Counted from the stretch's first letter, positions 21,729-33,546 are shown. The stretch: DNA of 64,000 nucleotides from Gyrodactylus bullatarudis (GCA_012064415.1 SSNU01000073.1:62001-126000), one strand, 5' to 3'. Notes: generated by a model from the letters alone, not told the origin. Numbers and translations are program-made.

Positions 21729-22059
21729 GAACCCCCGTTCGTCTCCTATTACTCCACACTCCCATAGTTCTAGTCAACTAGGTTTAAGAAAATGACTTTA
21801 CTCTTTAAATATATGCAAAATATGGTATGAGTACTAAAATTTATGTTAGTCTCCTCGTGAGTTGTTCGGAGAAATAAAAATTTCCCCCAAGCCCAAGTAA
21901 TTACGAGTGACCACACTTTGCTAGTAGGTTAATCTTCTAGTAGAATTTTTAGCATACTTATTCTAACTTTATTTCTCATTATTCCTAATCTCATACTGGG
22001 TCAGCAATTTTATATGTTAGGTTAAATATAGGTTTTTTGTGAGGGTATTACAATCATTT

Positions 22060-22375
22060 TACGAAATTAGTGGACAATTTTTCGATATCAGAGGAATCAT
22101 TGGCAAAATTAGCGGAGAAGTTTGCAATTTAAGAACAATTGAAGGTGTAATTATCAAATGACTTTATCAAAATTAGTTTACGTTTTCTCGGATTTAGTGG
22201 AATGCTTAAACAAAATTACTGGGGAGTTGAGAGAATGAGATAATTGCAGGTTAGGATCTATTCGAATATAGTGGAGAGTTTATCGAAATGAAGAGATATT
22301 ATTTCGTCTTTAGTGGACATTTTTTTCGAAATTAGTAAAGAAACGTAACGTTATTAGTGGAATCATTTTTCCACA
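22060..22375 (+). repeat. Degenerate tandem repeat of about 22 bp
   Basis: Variants of AAATTAGTGGANAATTTTTCG recur more than ten times in about 315 bases, for example near 22063, 22100, 22210, 22265, 22307 and 22350, with unequal spacing of 20-25 bases. No long ORF survives, so it looks like a decayed minisatellite. Confidence 0.5.
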
Positions 22376-23660
22376 AGCTATTTTTGTAATAAATAGATGA
22401 TTTATGAAGCCGAAAATTTATTTAAATTAATGCTTAATGGTTCTTTCCTCAAGCCATCCACCTATGGCTTCAATGTAATTAAAAATTCATCCAGAAATAA
22501 GCCAAAATAATAAAGTTACATGGATATATCGACATCGAGAGGGTTAAATCTCATTTATTTATGTAATTTAAAACCTTTCATAGAAGAAGCTTGGAGTTGA
22601 TTCAACATAAACAAAAAAAATTACATCAAAGACGAAAAATTAATTTTTTTTGGTAATATTCTCACAAATAACTATAGAATCCAAATTATAATATAATTAT
22701 TAAATATTTTGTAAAATTTTGGGAATATATAAATCGATCGATAACATGAAACATAATTGTTTTGAATAATTCTCACATTTTAATTTTAAGTGGAACAAAA
22801 TAGTAAGGATTACATAATTTGAAGAGAAACGATATATTCGATACAATATTTCTAAATTCAGTCGATCTTTTGATAGAAATGACCGAATTCTAGTTTTTCA
22901 AAATGATCATTGAAAATTATAGAAATTAAATTTCATCATTTATTATTATTATAAAATACAAATTAACTAACTCATTCATCAATTTCATTTTTAAGCACAT
23001 TTGATGAGTAAATAAAAACTAAATTTCTATCATATTTTTACATGAAAATTTTGAGAAAATACACAATCAGTTCAATAACAGTGATTAAACAAAATGGAAA
23101 CAGAGTGAGGAGTACATCTATTGTCAGAATACCAGATGTCCTTTCCTATGTTTCTCTCTTCCCTTTAGAGGGAACTGACAATTTAAGTTAGGATAAATGG
23201 GCTTGGTATTCTGGTCGAGAGAATTTTTGGTAAAAAAATGGGCTCTTAGGTTTACCCATATTTGAGTCCACATGTTAACCAGGAAGGTTGGCAGTGTCTG
23301 CAATCTTCGAGACCTTTTTTTAGTTCTGGAAGCAAAGTCAACATCGATTAATCTCAACTTTCTGTCAACTATCTTTTGACCGAAGACATGAATTTTGGAA
23401 ATGCGGTTTTTAAACATTATTTAACTCAGCTTTTTGTTTATCTTTAAGCAGGAAGAAATTTTCAATTACTTAGCCTGAATAAATGTGACTTTGGGCTTAA
23501 ACCTTTAGAATTATGCACTAAATAAAATCATCAAGAAAAAATTTTAATTCATTTGTAAAATTTGAATATTATCATATTTTACTTTTGTTATTATTAAGAA
23601 GAATTATATACTAGAGACTCACGTAATTTTGTATATATGTCCGAAAATCCACTTATTTGC
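22376..23660. other. No gene recognised
   Basis: AT-rich sequence. The minus ORF at 23124-23417 (97 codons) lies in a slightly less AT-rich patch and is fairly basic, but I recognise no domain and no splice context supports it. Confidence 0.35.
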
Positions 23661-23662
23661 AT

Positions 23663-24500
23663 TTGAAGACTTGAAAAAACCAAAAGGTTTATTAACACTA
23701 ATTACGTATTTCTTAAAGCTTCATCAGCAATGTTACTTTAAAAATAAAAATTATAGATATAATCATTTAAATAATAAATTACAAATATTAAAATGAAAAT
23801 AGTAAGAAACAAGTTACATAAAAAAAAGAGAGCTGAAAAAACACCCAGAAAACTCAAAATTAATAGCAAAAATGAAGAGAAAAAAGGGTGAAAAAGCTCA
23901 CATAGGCCAAGGTAGTATGAGGGAATATGTATGGTTCTTTTAAACACAGATCTGGTTTAATAGTATTAATAAAGAATTTCTCTTTAATACAAAGATCAGT
24001 GTTGCATCACCTGGGTTCTTATAAAATATTGAAAAATTGGAATATTCAGCATTATGAGTATTATCTATCAAATGCTTATGAACCGAAGTATTCTTTAAAA
24101 GATGTACCTTAGTCCTTAGTTTTTTAATTGTTTTTCCAAGATAAGTTGAACCAGAGTCCCATTGGAACTTGTAAATTAAGAGAGTATTTTCTTCAGGCTT
24201 GAGCAATTCCTTATGAATTGAACTAAATAATCTTTGTGTTTTGAATACAATTTTCAATTGTATGTTGGAATATTGGTCATTTATAAATTTAGTTAGTTTC
24301 TTCGTAAATCACTGCTAAAGCCATCACCTTTGAAATTTATTTTCATGAAAACAGTTTTCATCTCCTCATTGGTTGACAAATTTGTATCATCTCTTTGACG
24401 TTCAGGCAGAGAGATAAATTTATCAATAAATTTTGCAGGATAGCCATTCCCCATTAAACTGTTTTTCAAATCTCTCTAATTCATTAGGAAGTTCCTCTTC
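23663..24500 (-). pseudogene. PLE remnant: RT thumb, GIY-YIG and 3' end
   Basis: From 24500 down, broken frames give an RT C-terminal segment resembling LPNELE and NFKGDGFS of the 28-kb copy. The open part (24257-23940) reads FKTQRLFSSIHKELLKPEEN, then YKFQWDSGSTYLGKTIKKL, a GIY-YIG box in which the usual cysteines are replaced. About 210 bases past the stop lies a degenerate hammerhead core. The segment from about 24024 down to 23663 is repeated inverted at 24505-24862, forming a palindrome. Non-functional. Confidence 0.8.
23700..23735 (-). ncRNA. Degenerate hammerhead core at a PLE 3' end
   Basis: On the minus strand CTGATGA (23727-23721) is followed by AGCTTTAA, GAAA and a TACGTA palindrome. 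The conserved G-C that starts stem II is lost, and stem I pairs poorly. It is a homologue of the better-preserved sites at 27466-27500 and 46378-46410. Confidence 0.35.
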
Positions 24501-24504
24501 GCTA

Positions 24505-24862
24505 AGAACCCAGGTGATGCAACACTGATCTTTGTATTAAAGAGAAATTCTTTATTAATACTATTAAACCAGATCTGTGTTTAAAAGAACCATACATATT
24601 CCCTCATACTACCTTGGCCTATGTGAGCTTTTTCACCCTTTTTTCTCTTCATTTTTGCTATTAATTTTGAGTTTTCTGGGTGTTTTTTCAGCTCTCTTCT
24701 TTTTATGTAACTTGTTTCTTACTATTTTCATTTTAATATTTGTAATTTATTATTTAAATGATTATGTCTATAATTTTCATTTTTAAAGTAACATTGCTGA
24801 TGAAGCTTTAAGAAATACGTAATTAGTGTTAATAAACCTTTTGTTTTTTCAAGTCTTCAAAA
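24505..24862 (+). repeat. Inverted copy of a PLE 3' end
   Basis: Reverse complement of about 23663-24024 with very few differences (for example GTGATGCAACACTGATC and TCATACTACCTTGGCC both present). It covers the end of the GIY-YIG frame and the 3' untranslated part, ending CAAGTCTTCAA. The 69-codon ORFs on both arms (23738-23947 and 24577-24786) encode nearly the same hydrophobic peptide but lie in the PLE 3' region, so they are not counted as genes. Confidence 0.8.
24790..24830 (+). ncRNA. Degenerate hammerhead core, mirror copy
   Basis: The twin of the minus-strand core at 23700-23735: CTGATGA 24797-24803, AGCTTTAA, GAAA 24812-24815, then TACGTA. Stem II cannot form properly. Confidence 0.35.
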
Positions 24863-25053
24863 TTCTTAAATTCAGAAAAAAAATTATCTCGAATGTAATA
24901 TTTATATTTGATTATATGATTCACAAATTTTGAAAGAATTAAAGTCAATAACCAAGACTGGAATAGTATAATGAAAAATCAAATGTGGAGTTTCATAAAT
25001 AGTGAAATGATATATGGTGTATTCAAACATGTTTAAGGTAAATAATTATAATA

Positions 25054-25768
25054 GGTGATATTCGACGTATTTCCAAAAACAATGGGAATATGATCACCAT
25101 ATATATTTGGGGTTGAGAGGAATTCATACATAATGGGATATATATTGTTAAATACATTAGGTCAATCGAACGGTTAATCTGTATTAATACTCTTTTTGTA
25201 TATTTTTTTCTAAGCACAATGAGTCAATTCAAAATGGTTATCTAAGTGAAATTTCCAATTAGCCAAATTCCTTAAAGTATTTAAAACTTATACGAGCAAG
25301 GATGCTCATACCTATTGAGTTGGCAAAGATCGTACAAAGTATACAATATTCAAGATTGTGAACACTAAATCATCTTTAAACGAATCAACTCTTTAATTTA
25401 AAAGTAATTTCAGGTATTATTGAAGCCCGCAAAGCATTGGACTCATGGCCCAGGTCTGAGCAAGTTATTGAACTAGAAGAAGCGTAGAATACACCATTTT
25501 GAAAATCTCATAAAGCTTAATTGAATTCAATCTGAGGAAGAACAATTTTGAAATTTCTAGCATATCAAATCTTCATGTACTTGTGTAAAATATTTTGAGA
25601 TTTGAAAAATAGGTACAAAATGGCTATTGATGCATATTAACCGTTCGATTGACCTATTTTATTTAACAATATATATTGGTATATCCCAATATATATGAAT
25701 TCTTCTCAACCCCGGATATTAATGGCGATCATATTCCCATTGTTTTTGGAAATACCTCGAATATCACC
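25054..25768. mobile_element. 715-bp MITE with about 130-bp inverted arms, TA duplication
   Basis: GGTGATATTCG at 25054 and CGAATATCACC ending 25768 are flanked by TA on each side (25052-25053 and 25769-25770). The arms extend inward through TGGGAATATGATC and GGTCAATCGAACGGTTAA to about 25180 and 25637. The 64-codon minus ORF within the left arm is a by-product. Probably Tc1/mariner-mobilised. Confidence 0.75.
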
Positions 25769-25770
25769 TA

Positions 25771-26978
25771 TTCATCTGAAACCTATTGTTTTTGCATTTA
25801 TCCCATCTTTTAACTTTTATTATTGTGTTTTACTTCTGATGGACCATTTAGTAATATACATTTAGTATACAAATAATTTAGTGTTTTTGATAACACATTT
25901 TAGTTCTATAGAATGAATAAATCTCGATTCTCCTGGTAATTAGGTTGAAATGTATAGGTTTGTAGAGACAAAAAAACCATAGAGTGAAAAAAATCTTAAA
26001 GAATCATGAAAAAACCCTGACGAAGGAAAAAATGTGATTTTTGCTCATAAACTAGTCTTGAAAACCACCTGTGAGTTTTAAATGCATCATATTAACAATA
26101 TTTCATTGCTTTGAATCAGTAATTATTGAAATTGATAAAACTGGTATTTTTGTATTTAAATATCGAATCTGATTCCACTGTTTTGATTAAAAACGTCATT
26201 CAACGAATAAATATATTAATTTGGTTTACCAGACACATGAGGTAAGAAGAATTTTGCTTTTTAATATATAATGTTCCGTGTGAAATTTATACTTATTACG
26301 AATTGACCCTCTCGCTCCCATTGCCAATATAGAAAGATATCATGATTTTTTCTGTAATCCTACTAATTAGACTCATTTTTTCAATGAGGTCAAGTATACT
26401 TGTTAGCGACAAATATATGTTTAATTACCTTGAAAGATTTCAAAAGAATTTTTAGCGGAATTAATACACAAGAATTTTTTTAAAGGAATGATAGCTTTTT
26501 TCTTGCAGACAACACATATTCTTCGATCTTATTCAAAATTAGCTTTTATAGGTATGTTCAATACTTCCATTTGAATGCACTTATTCAGCCTTTCCTTTAT
26601 AGGATCTCTGCAGAGATCTTAAATTATTGTCAGAATCTGTTCCAACCTTCTTCTCCAAGTGATTATTATCTACTTTTGACACTGATGAGAAGGACGGAAA
26701 ACTACCAGGCAGGGAATTTCTACTAGAAGTTTTTGGAGACATGCATAGTGAAGCGTGACTATTTCAAATTACAACTGACTCTTTATTATTCATATAAACA
26801 ACTCTATACCCAATTTCTTTTGTAGACAAGCCAAAATGTTATGATTGCTGAAAATAAAATCATTTTGAAAATGGTAAAATACTAATTTCTTATGGTCAAG
26901 TTACGAAAAGATCACCAACTCCCATTCCACCTTTTGCACCATGAAAAGAACTTCGATATCTTTTTTGAACTATTTTTT
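25771..26978. other. No gene recognised
   Basis: Non-coding AT-rich sequence without repeats that I can support. Confidence 0.4.
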
Positions 26979-27050
26979 ATCTTGATGGTCATTATTTCAC
27001 TGAATATAAATCTTGATGGTCATTTTTTCACTGAATATAAATCTTGATGA
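26979..27050. repeat. Tandem duplication of a 31-bp unit
   Basis: The block TCTTGATGGTCATT-TTTCACTGAATATAAA occurs twice back to back, followed by the first bases of a third copy. The copies differ at one or two positions. Confidence 0.7.
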
Positions 27051-27465
27051 AATATTAACAGCTCGATTATCAAACCAGCATGAAAAAAAAGTTTTACTGA
27101 GAATAAATCAAAGTTTTAGTTTGATTTCATTTTCAATAAGTAATTCTTTTCCTGAAATTTTAAGTCGATTTGATCTGACTTTTGTAGAAGGAAACTGGTA
27201 AAAATTTATCAAAACATTTAATATGATTCAGTTTAGTGCATATGAACAGAAAAATTCCAATTCATTTTTTGGATGATTCTTTGCTTGAAACATCATTAGT
27301 AAGGTAATTAATAATACATATTTCGCTTACAAGTAGACTTGATTTATTGCAACCTACAGAGTACCGATCGAACGTATACGAACTCAATTCAAAACCAAAA
27401 AAAACGTCCGAGTATCCACTTAAATTCATAATTTAAGAATATATAAGAAAGAAATGTATTTAAAA

Positions 27466-27500
27466 ACCATATACGCATTTCTTAAAGCATCATCAGTGGC
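27466..27500 (-). ncRNA. Hammerhead-like core at a PLE 3' end
   Basis: Minus strand: GCCA, CTGATGA (27496-27490), TGCTTTAA, GAAA, a small stem III (AUG with UAU around CG), triplet AUA, then TGGT. GCCA pairs with TGGT, so stem I forms. Stem II is reduced to one U-A pair, below what active hammerheads need. It lies about 140 bases after the PLE frame ends. Confidence 0.45.
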
Positions 27501-27639
27501 ATTGCTTTAAAAATGATAAAAGTTAAAAGATTCATTCAAGATAATAATTTACAAAAAATGAAAGAAATAGTAAAAGATGAATAAAATTAGAATAATATGT
27601 AAGCTGAAAAAACACCAAAATTCTCTAATAAATAGCAAC

Positions 27640-28905
27640 AGTGGAGAGAAAAGTGAAAAAGCTCACATAGGCCAGGGGAGTTGAAAGTTGTGAGAAGGTT
27701 TTTTGAACACATAGATTGGGTTTGTATAGATTAATAAAGAATTTCTCTTTGACCCATACATCTATGCTGTCATCACCAGGATTTTTGTATAAAATGGAAA
27801 AATTTGAAACTGAAGCAGCATGTTTCTCCTCTTTGATATGCCTAGTTACCGTAGTGTCCTTGTTAAGATTATCGTTTGATCTTGTAGATAGCTTCCTAAT
27901 CGTCCTACCTATCTAAGAAGCACCACATTCACATTGGAATTTATAGATTAGTAGAGTCTTCTCCTCCGGTTTGAGTAAATCTTTATGAATCAAACTAAAC
28001 AGGTTCTGTGTTTTGAATAAAATTTTCAATTGTATATTATTGTAATTTTGATTGATGAGATTGTTAAGTCTTCTTCCAATGTCATTACTAAAACCGTCGC
28101 CTTTGAAGTTGAGTCTCATTAAAAATCAATTTCATCTGTATTTAAATCTTCATCCCTATTATCTGAAATACTGATGAACTTGTCTACAAATTTCTTAGGA
28201 TAACCATTCTCTATCAGACACAACTTTGAATTCTCTATTTCATTCGGCCATTCCTCCGGACTGGCTATTCTTCTTATCCTTTTCCCTAGACCAATCACTA
28301 AGCCAACTTTAAGCGAAATAGGACTGAAACTGGCATAATGAAGATATTTACCATTTTCAGTCTTCTTCTTGAAAATATTTCTTAGGATTGATCCATCATC
28401 TTTTCTAGTTAGTTTAACATCTAAAAAACTCAAAGTTTCATTAGGTTATTTTTCCATAATGAACTTAATGTTTTGATGAAACGCGTTCATATCTAAGAGA
28501 GATTCATCTGCTGATACAGTTGGTTTCATCAAAATAAAAGTTCCATCAACATATCTGATGTAAAAATCAGTAAAAGAATTGATAGTTTCTGACATTTTAT
28601 TATTTTCTAACCAACCAAGAAAGATATCTGCTAATAAAGGACTAAGAGGTGAACCCATGGCTATCCCATCTTTCTGTATAAAAACTTTGTTCTTAAAAGA
28701 TAGAGGAGCATCCGTAAAGCAAATCCTTATAAGTTCTGCAATTTCCAGGCTTGTTAACTCAAAACCTTCGTGTTCGTCTATGAAAGATTTAATGATAGCC
28801 AAAGTTTCCTCTATAGGTATACTAGTAAATAAACATCTAATGAGATCATCTCGTTAGAACCTATATTTAAATCCTTAACTTTATCAACAAATGAAAAAGT
28901 ATGAA
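27640..28905 (-). pseudogene. PLE: RT palm/thumb plus GIY-YIG, broken frames
   Basis: From 28905 down: a motif A remnant (DVCLFTSIPIEETL), then the open frame 28802-28446 with motif B (KDGIAMGSPLSPLLADIFL) and motif C mutated to YVDG, which loses the second catalytic Asp. After a break comes 28433-28119 (FLDVKLTRKDDGSI, GLGKRIRRIASPEEWPNEIE). A frameshift at 28119 leads to NFKGDGFS and YKFQCECGAS, where an in-frame TAG replaces the YIG tyrosine near 27915. The frame then continues to about 27640 with DDSIDVWVKEKF. The start of the RT is absent. This is the same PLE subfamily as the 46-kb insertion. Its 3' hammerhead-like site follows at 27466-27500. Confidence 0.9.
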
Positions 28906-30300
28906 AGATGGGATAGCCATGGGTTCTTCTTACACATTCCCAAAATAAAATTCATAAAAAGGTGCTAACTAGTATTAGATAGTACAATTCAACATTCATT
29001 AGATAGATAATGGAAAAAAATTACAAATCAAAGCAAGAGCATGTTTTTTATTGAATCAAATCCTGTTTATTCGTATCAAATGGATAATAATTTTATACAT
29101 GAATCGTGCTTCGAGGAAATATTTTTATCTTATCGAGTGTTCAGCAGTAACTTCCTAGGTTCTCATGTTGTATTCAGCCTTGAGAATTTCACCTTCTTAG
29201 ACTGAATACTTAATGATATCTTTGTTTCATTAAATTTAATTTTTACTTAATTAACATCAAACTTTTTCTATAGTTTATGACTTGATAGATTGATTAAAGT
29301 ACATTAAATAATTTTGCCAACTTCCATCGTTTTAGAAAAACTGAAAAATTGTTTAATCATGAATTAACAATTGAACTAATCTTGAACTATGGAGAAAATA
29401 TATAGTAAAGTCCTAAAATTGTACAATGTACAATGAAGAAAAGCATTTAAATACATACTAAGACCCCCCTGAATAAACAAATAATTTTTATTTATTCGAC
29501 TTTAAATTTGCGGAAAATTCTAGTTCTCTATTTTGTTTTTTCATTCATAAAATTAAATAATTCGCAATTCTCGAAGTTTTTAATCTTTTTGCTATATATT
29601 TTCGTTTCCTGCTGTGTATCATCTATTTATATTTAATTGGGCATTAAATAGACCTGCTTCATTGATTAAATTTGCAAATTCAAGCGCATCGTCCGATTTA
29701 TTTGAAAATAATTACTCAAACAACTAACTCCTAAGGGATGATCTGAAACATCTGTAAGTAATAATTATATTTTTTTTAAATATAAATCGCGTTTCCAGCT
29801 AACAGTTCAAAACCTTCATGGAAGGCAACATAATATCGCACCAGCCAGGCTGGCTAAGCAGGCTATCTGAGATTTCAATTCTCTTTAAATTGCAACAAGA
29901 AACTAAATAATTGTGGATTTAGGCCAAAAAGTTTTCTTTCAAAAAACTTATTCTACTTATAAGTAGACATACGATAATAAAAAAATTTCATAGGAAAACT
30001 GGGGTGTGCGATTTCTCATACACCAAAACTGGGAGACAACTGTGCTAGAAAGACTGCATTTTATCCCTTATTTTGATTATTTCAATAATTGTTTATACCT
30101 ACTACCAGCTGTACTCCGAAATACAACTATTATTTTCCTTAGTATGTGGTGAGTTTATTGATTTTCTATGTGTATGTGAATTATTATTTTCTCTTAACAT
30201 AAACTAATAATGGAAGTTTTAATCTATGATCTTATGTTTATATTAAAACCAATTTATTAAGAAAAAATTAAATTCAAATTGGAATTATTGAAAATTATTA
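28906..30300. other. No gene recognised
   Basis: AT-rich sequence upstream of the truncated PLE. A stretch at 28900-28925 repeats AAGATGGGATAGCCATGGG, which also occurs inverted within the PLE motif B region, so a small rearrangement is likely there. Confidence 0.35.
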
Positions 30301-30306
30301 TTTTAG

Positions 30307-30355
30307 CCCTTCATGTCCCACTGTTCCACAAGTAGAACACAACACTTTCTCGAGT
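30307..30355. repeat. Short dispersed repeat, partner of 8594-8645
   Basis: The CCCTTCATGTCCCACTGTTCC block and the following ACACAACACTTTCT match the earlier copy with a few substitutions. No coding potential. Confidence 0.5.
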
Positions 30356-30914
30356 TATGATTTGGACGAAGAGATACTTGAAATATTTTTCTCGCCGCTA
30401 ATTAGAAAGTAAATGTATTGAGCTTGAAATATACAACTATTCTCAATGAATTTGGGAATTCATGATTTTTCAGGATCATCATCAGACAAAGAAATTATAA
30501 TAAAAAAAATCGTTATTTTGAACTGATCTTGGATCATCTTAGTTTATCAATTTCCGAGGAGTAAAAACGATCGAAAAATAGAAAGTAGAATTTCGCACGT
30601 AAATGGTGTGTTTTTTAAAAAAATGAATAAGATTAATTGTTTCTTTGTCTAATTATGATCCTGAAAAATAACTTTTCCTCTCAGATCTTATCTATTTTAT
30701 TTCTTAGATGATAAGTCGGCTTTCAAAAACGTATTCTGATTAGGAATCATCCTCACTGATTTGGTCAGAAAAAATAATTGGGACAAAAAGTGTTGTTGAA
30801 AAAATTGATGGAGCTCTAAATTTCGATAAGAAGGTAAAAAAACCTAAGATTTCTCTAAATTTCAAAAAGCTGTCCGAATTTACGTAGTTTTTCAAACACG
30901 TCTAAAAGATCCAC

Positions 30915-31335
30915 TTAAATTCATAATTTAGAAAATTGGAAGAAGATATATTAAAACCAAATCAAATTAATAACAAAAACATTTCTTGAAGTATCATCAG
31001 TGGTAATTCTTCAAAAAAGGTATAAGTTAAAAGTTCATTCAAAATAATAATTTACAAATCATGAAAGAAATAGTAAAAGTCAACGAAAATAAGAATAAAA
31101 TGCAAGCTGAAAAACACCAAAACTCTCCAATATATAATAATAGTTTTGGTGTTTTTTCAGCTTGCATTTTATTCTTATTTTCGTTGACTTTTACTATTTC
31201 TTTCATGATTTGTAAATTATTATTTTGAATGAACTTTTTACATATATCATTTTTGTAGAATTACCACTGATGATACTCTAAGAAATGTACATTTAGTTTT
31301 AATATATCTTCTTCCAATTTTCTAAATTATTGGTT
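30915..31335. repeat. Palindrome of two PLE 3' ends
   Basis: Arms 30920-31135 and 31140-31335 are near-perfect reverse complements that meet at a spacer of a few bases near 31138. Each arm holds the PLE 3' untranslated part (AAAATGCAAGCTGAAAAA, CATGAAAGAAATAGTAAA) and a hammerhead-like core. The same 3' sequence follows the PLE copies at 27.6 and 46.5 kb. The arrangement is head to head, and both copies are cut before the endonuclease frame. Confidence 0.8.
31263..31297 (+). ncRNA. Hammerhead-like core in a PLE palindrome arm
   Basis: ACCA, CTGATGA 31267-31273, TACTCTAA, GAAA 31282-31285, the palindrome-forming TGTACAT, then TAGT. Stem I pairs at three of four positions. Stem II is defective. 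The other arm holds a copy at about 30962-31004 with an insertion in stem III. Confidence 0.4.
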
Positions 31336-31339
31336 ATCA

Positions 31340-32019
31340 TAATACCTTCAAAATGTCTGGCCTAGTGTCGTATGAGACTTTTATTTACACGATTTATGAT
31401 TGGCCAATGATAGTATTTCCACAGATATAAGATACTATCAACACTTGTAAATAATATTATGGTCTTTCAAGCTTTTCTCTGATTGACTCATTTTGATACC
31501 TACTCCATATCCACTTTTTACTCATGATCGAAGAAATAGTTATAGTTATTTAAATAAAATACTATGTCTCATTTCTCATTATACTAATATTTCAGCTGGC
31601 AATATAATCCATCGTAAGAAATTGAAAATGTTAAATGAATTTTATTTCAAAGTATGAAATATGAAGAATTAAAATACTTGAAAAAAATTTTTACATTGCA
31701 ATAATTTTAGTATGATTCGATTATTATAATACATATTATTTTTAAATAAAAAACAAATAAATGTAATCTTAAACGATACCATTACTAACAATAATAACTA
31801 GCTGATCCGAACCCGCTACGGAGGATTATCTAACATTAGAGAAGGAATATTATTTAAGAAAATTTATTAGGAGATTTGAGAAACCTATTGGTATTTAGAT
31901 AAAGTTTTCTGATGTACTGGAGAAATAACTACTAAGAATAGTAATAGGAATTGAAAATTTAATAATGACCAATAACAATAAAGCTTTGGTTTTCATGAAT
32001 AGGAAGAACGATTATTAAA
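31340..32019. other. No gene recognised
   Basis: Non-coding interval. No terminal repeats or tandem structure were seen. Confidence 0.35.
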
Positions 32020-32021
32020 TA

Positions 32022-32629
32022 CAGGTAAAAGTCCTGTAAAGTGAGAAGGGATAAATTAAAAGGGGAAAGTTCTCTTATATCTAAGGCTAATTCGGGTTGA
32101 TTATTATTGGTAGATTGCATGAACCAATGAGAATCGAGAAAAGCTCGTGGGAGAATATAATCTTATTTTTCACCTTGATTCATCTTGAGTTAAAAAGTAT
32201 ACCATTAGAAAGCTGATAAAAAACTTTTCAATTTCACAATTTTTTATTAACCTATGATTTATTTCTGGTGCTCAAAAGTGATGGTTTTTTGGAATTAAAA
32301 ATAAAATGCCAATTCTCAATCTCACAAACACAGCATGATTCATTCATACACAGCATGTCTCGTCTAGAATGCGTAGACATTAGGATAGACCGTGAATCTT
32401 AACCCTCACACACAAGAATACACAAATTTAGGTATCCCACGTAATACTCGTGCGTGAGTAAGCCTTTTATGTAAAGCTGCATGCTTTTTCTCAAACTCAT
32501 ACTTTCTCACTTCTTAAAAGAGTTTAAAATTGAATCAAATTATATTTAATCAAAATCATACGCATTCTATACGAGACATGTTGTGTATCTTTCCCCATTT
32601 AAGTCCTCACTTTACAGAACTTTTACCTG
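32022..32629. mobile_element. 608-bp MITE, TA duplication
   Basis: CAGGTAAAAGTCCTGTAAAG at the left and CTTTACAGAACTTTTACCTG at the right are inverted repeats of about 45 bp, each flanked by TA (32020-32021, 32630-32631). A second, inner inverted repeat joins ACAGCATGTCTCGTCTAGAA near 32350 with its complement near 32565. Non-coding. Confidence 0.75.
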
Positions 32630-33546
32630 TACACACTAAAATCTGGCCAATGAGGAGCGAGCTTACGTATTAACATGTAAGACCGACAAATATGATGCCA
32701 TTTTACAGCTCAATTAAAACGAATTTGATTTTCAAAAATGTGTTTTTCATGGTTAAAACATCAATTTTTGATTAAGGCATAGAACATTGTTCGGGGAATA
32801 TAACATTTTGTATTACCCTAATAAATATGGTATATTACTATTTTGTTATGTACCTAATAAATTCAAACATTCTAGTAACTATGAAATACATACTAGTATA
32901 TTATATGATAATCAGTAAGTGATCAGTAAAATGTTAAATATCTGTAGTTTTGATGTGCTGATTATACAATAATAAGAATCTATAAACTTCCTAGAAAAAC
33001 TTGAGATTCTCAATCATCATTGTTAACCTTGTGAATCTCTTTTAATTTTTAAAATCAATAATTAGGGACCCACTCTAGTAACCATCTATTTATTATCATC
33101 TCAATTTCTGAAATCAAAAAAATGGTTTTAATTTTTATAAGATTCCGAAAACTGTGAGTTATTTATTTTAAAATTATGATTGAGTCTAAAAAAAGAAATA
33201 AAAAAACTTCAAGTAAAAAGATTAAACTTTTTTCTTTGATTGGTTGTAAAGATAATTGAGAAGTGAAAAAAACCGGATAGAATAACTTGAACTTTCAAAA
33301 GAATTTCTTCCTAGAAGAATGACTCAAGCAAATCTTCAAAAACTTCTGAAAACCTATAGTTCAGAAATATGTTAATACATATTTAGGACTAATTTTGCAT
33401 TTCTTAAAGGATCAGGAAGTAAAGGTTATTACTTTATCCAAGCTGATCGGGCCATTCAGAAAAATATTAATGCATTTATTGCAGCTTTGTCTATGATTTT
33501 CGTTCACATGAATAATTATAATACCCTATTAGTGTCAGAACTTCTT

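Larger units (their letters stand above)
21577..21776 (-). mobile_element. tRNA-derived SINE with an internal hammerhead
   Basis: Read on the minus strand: a leader of about 45 bases, a tRNA-like region with perfect A and B boxes, a complete hammerhead, then about 50 bases of tail. The T arm is a perfect 5-bp stem (CCAGG with CCTGG) around TTCGAAT. The acceptor strands do not pair and the anticodon arm is not canonical, so this is tRNA-derived and not a functional tRNA gene. No coding sequence and no long A tail. Boundaries come from comparison with repeat Y copy 1 and are accurate to perhaps ten bases. Confidence 0.7.
21478..21935. mobile_element. Family Y element interrupted by a SINE
   Basis: The left end AACCTACTAGCTAAGTGTGG (21479) and right end TTTGCTAGTAGGTT (to about 21932) are terminal inverted repeats that share GTGGTCACT next to the terminus. 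Between them lies the tRNA-derived SINE at about 21577-21776. Comparison with copy 1 shows GATGTTAG and AACTAGG are adjacent in the uninterrupted sequence, which places the SINE boundaries. Confidence 0.5.

Noticed and set aside
21674..21741. A functional tRNA gene on the minus strand
   Set aside because: A and B boxes and the T arm are perfect, but the acceptor strands do not pair and the anticodon arm is not a normal 5-bp stem with a 7-base loop. It is better explained as a tRNA-derived SINE.
23738..24786. Two nearly identical 69-codon hydrophobic ORFs
   Set aside because: They lie in the inverted PLE 3' untranslated region and are identical only because the DNA arms are. No evidence of coding.
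26680..26705. Hammerhead-like CTGATGAGAAGGACGGAAAA
   Set aside because: The flanks cannot form stem I, and there is no stem III or cleavage triplet at the right distance.
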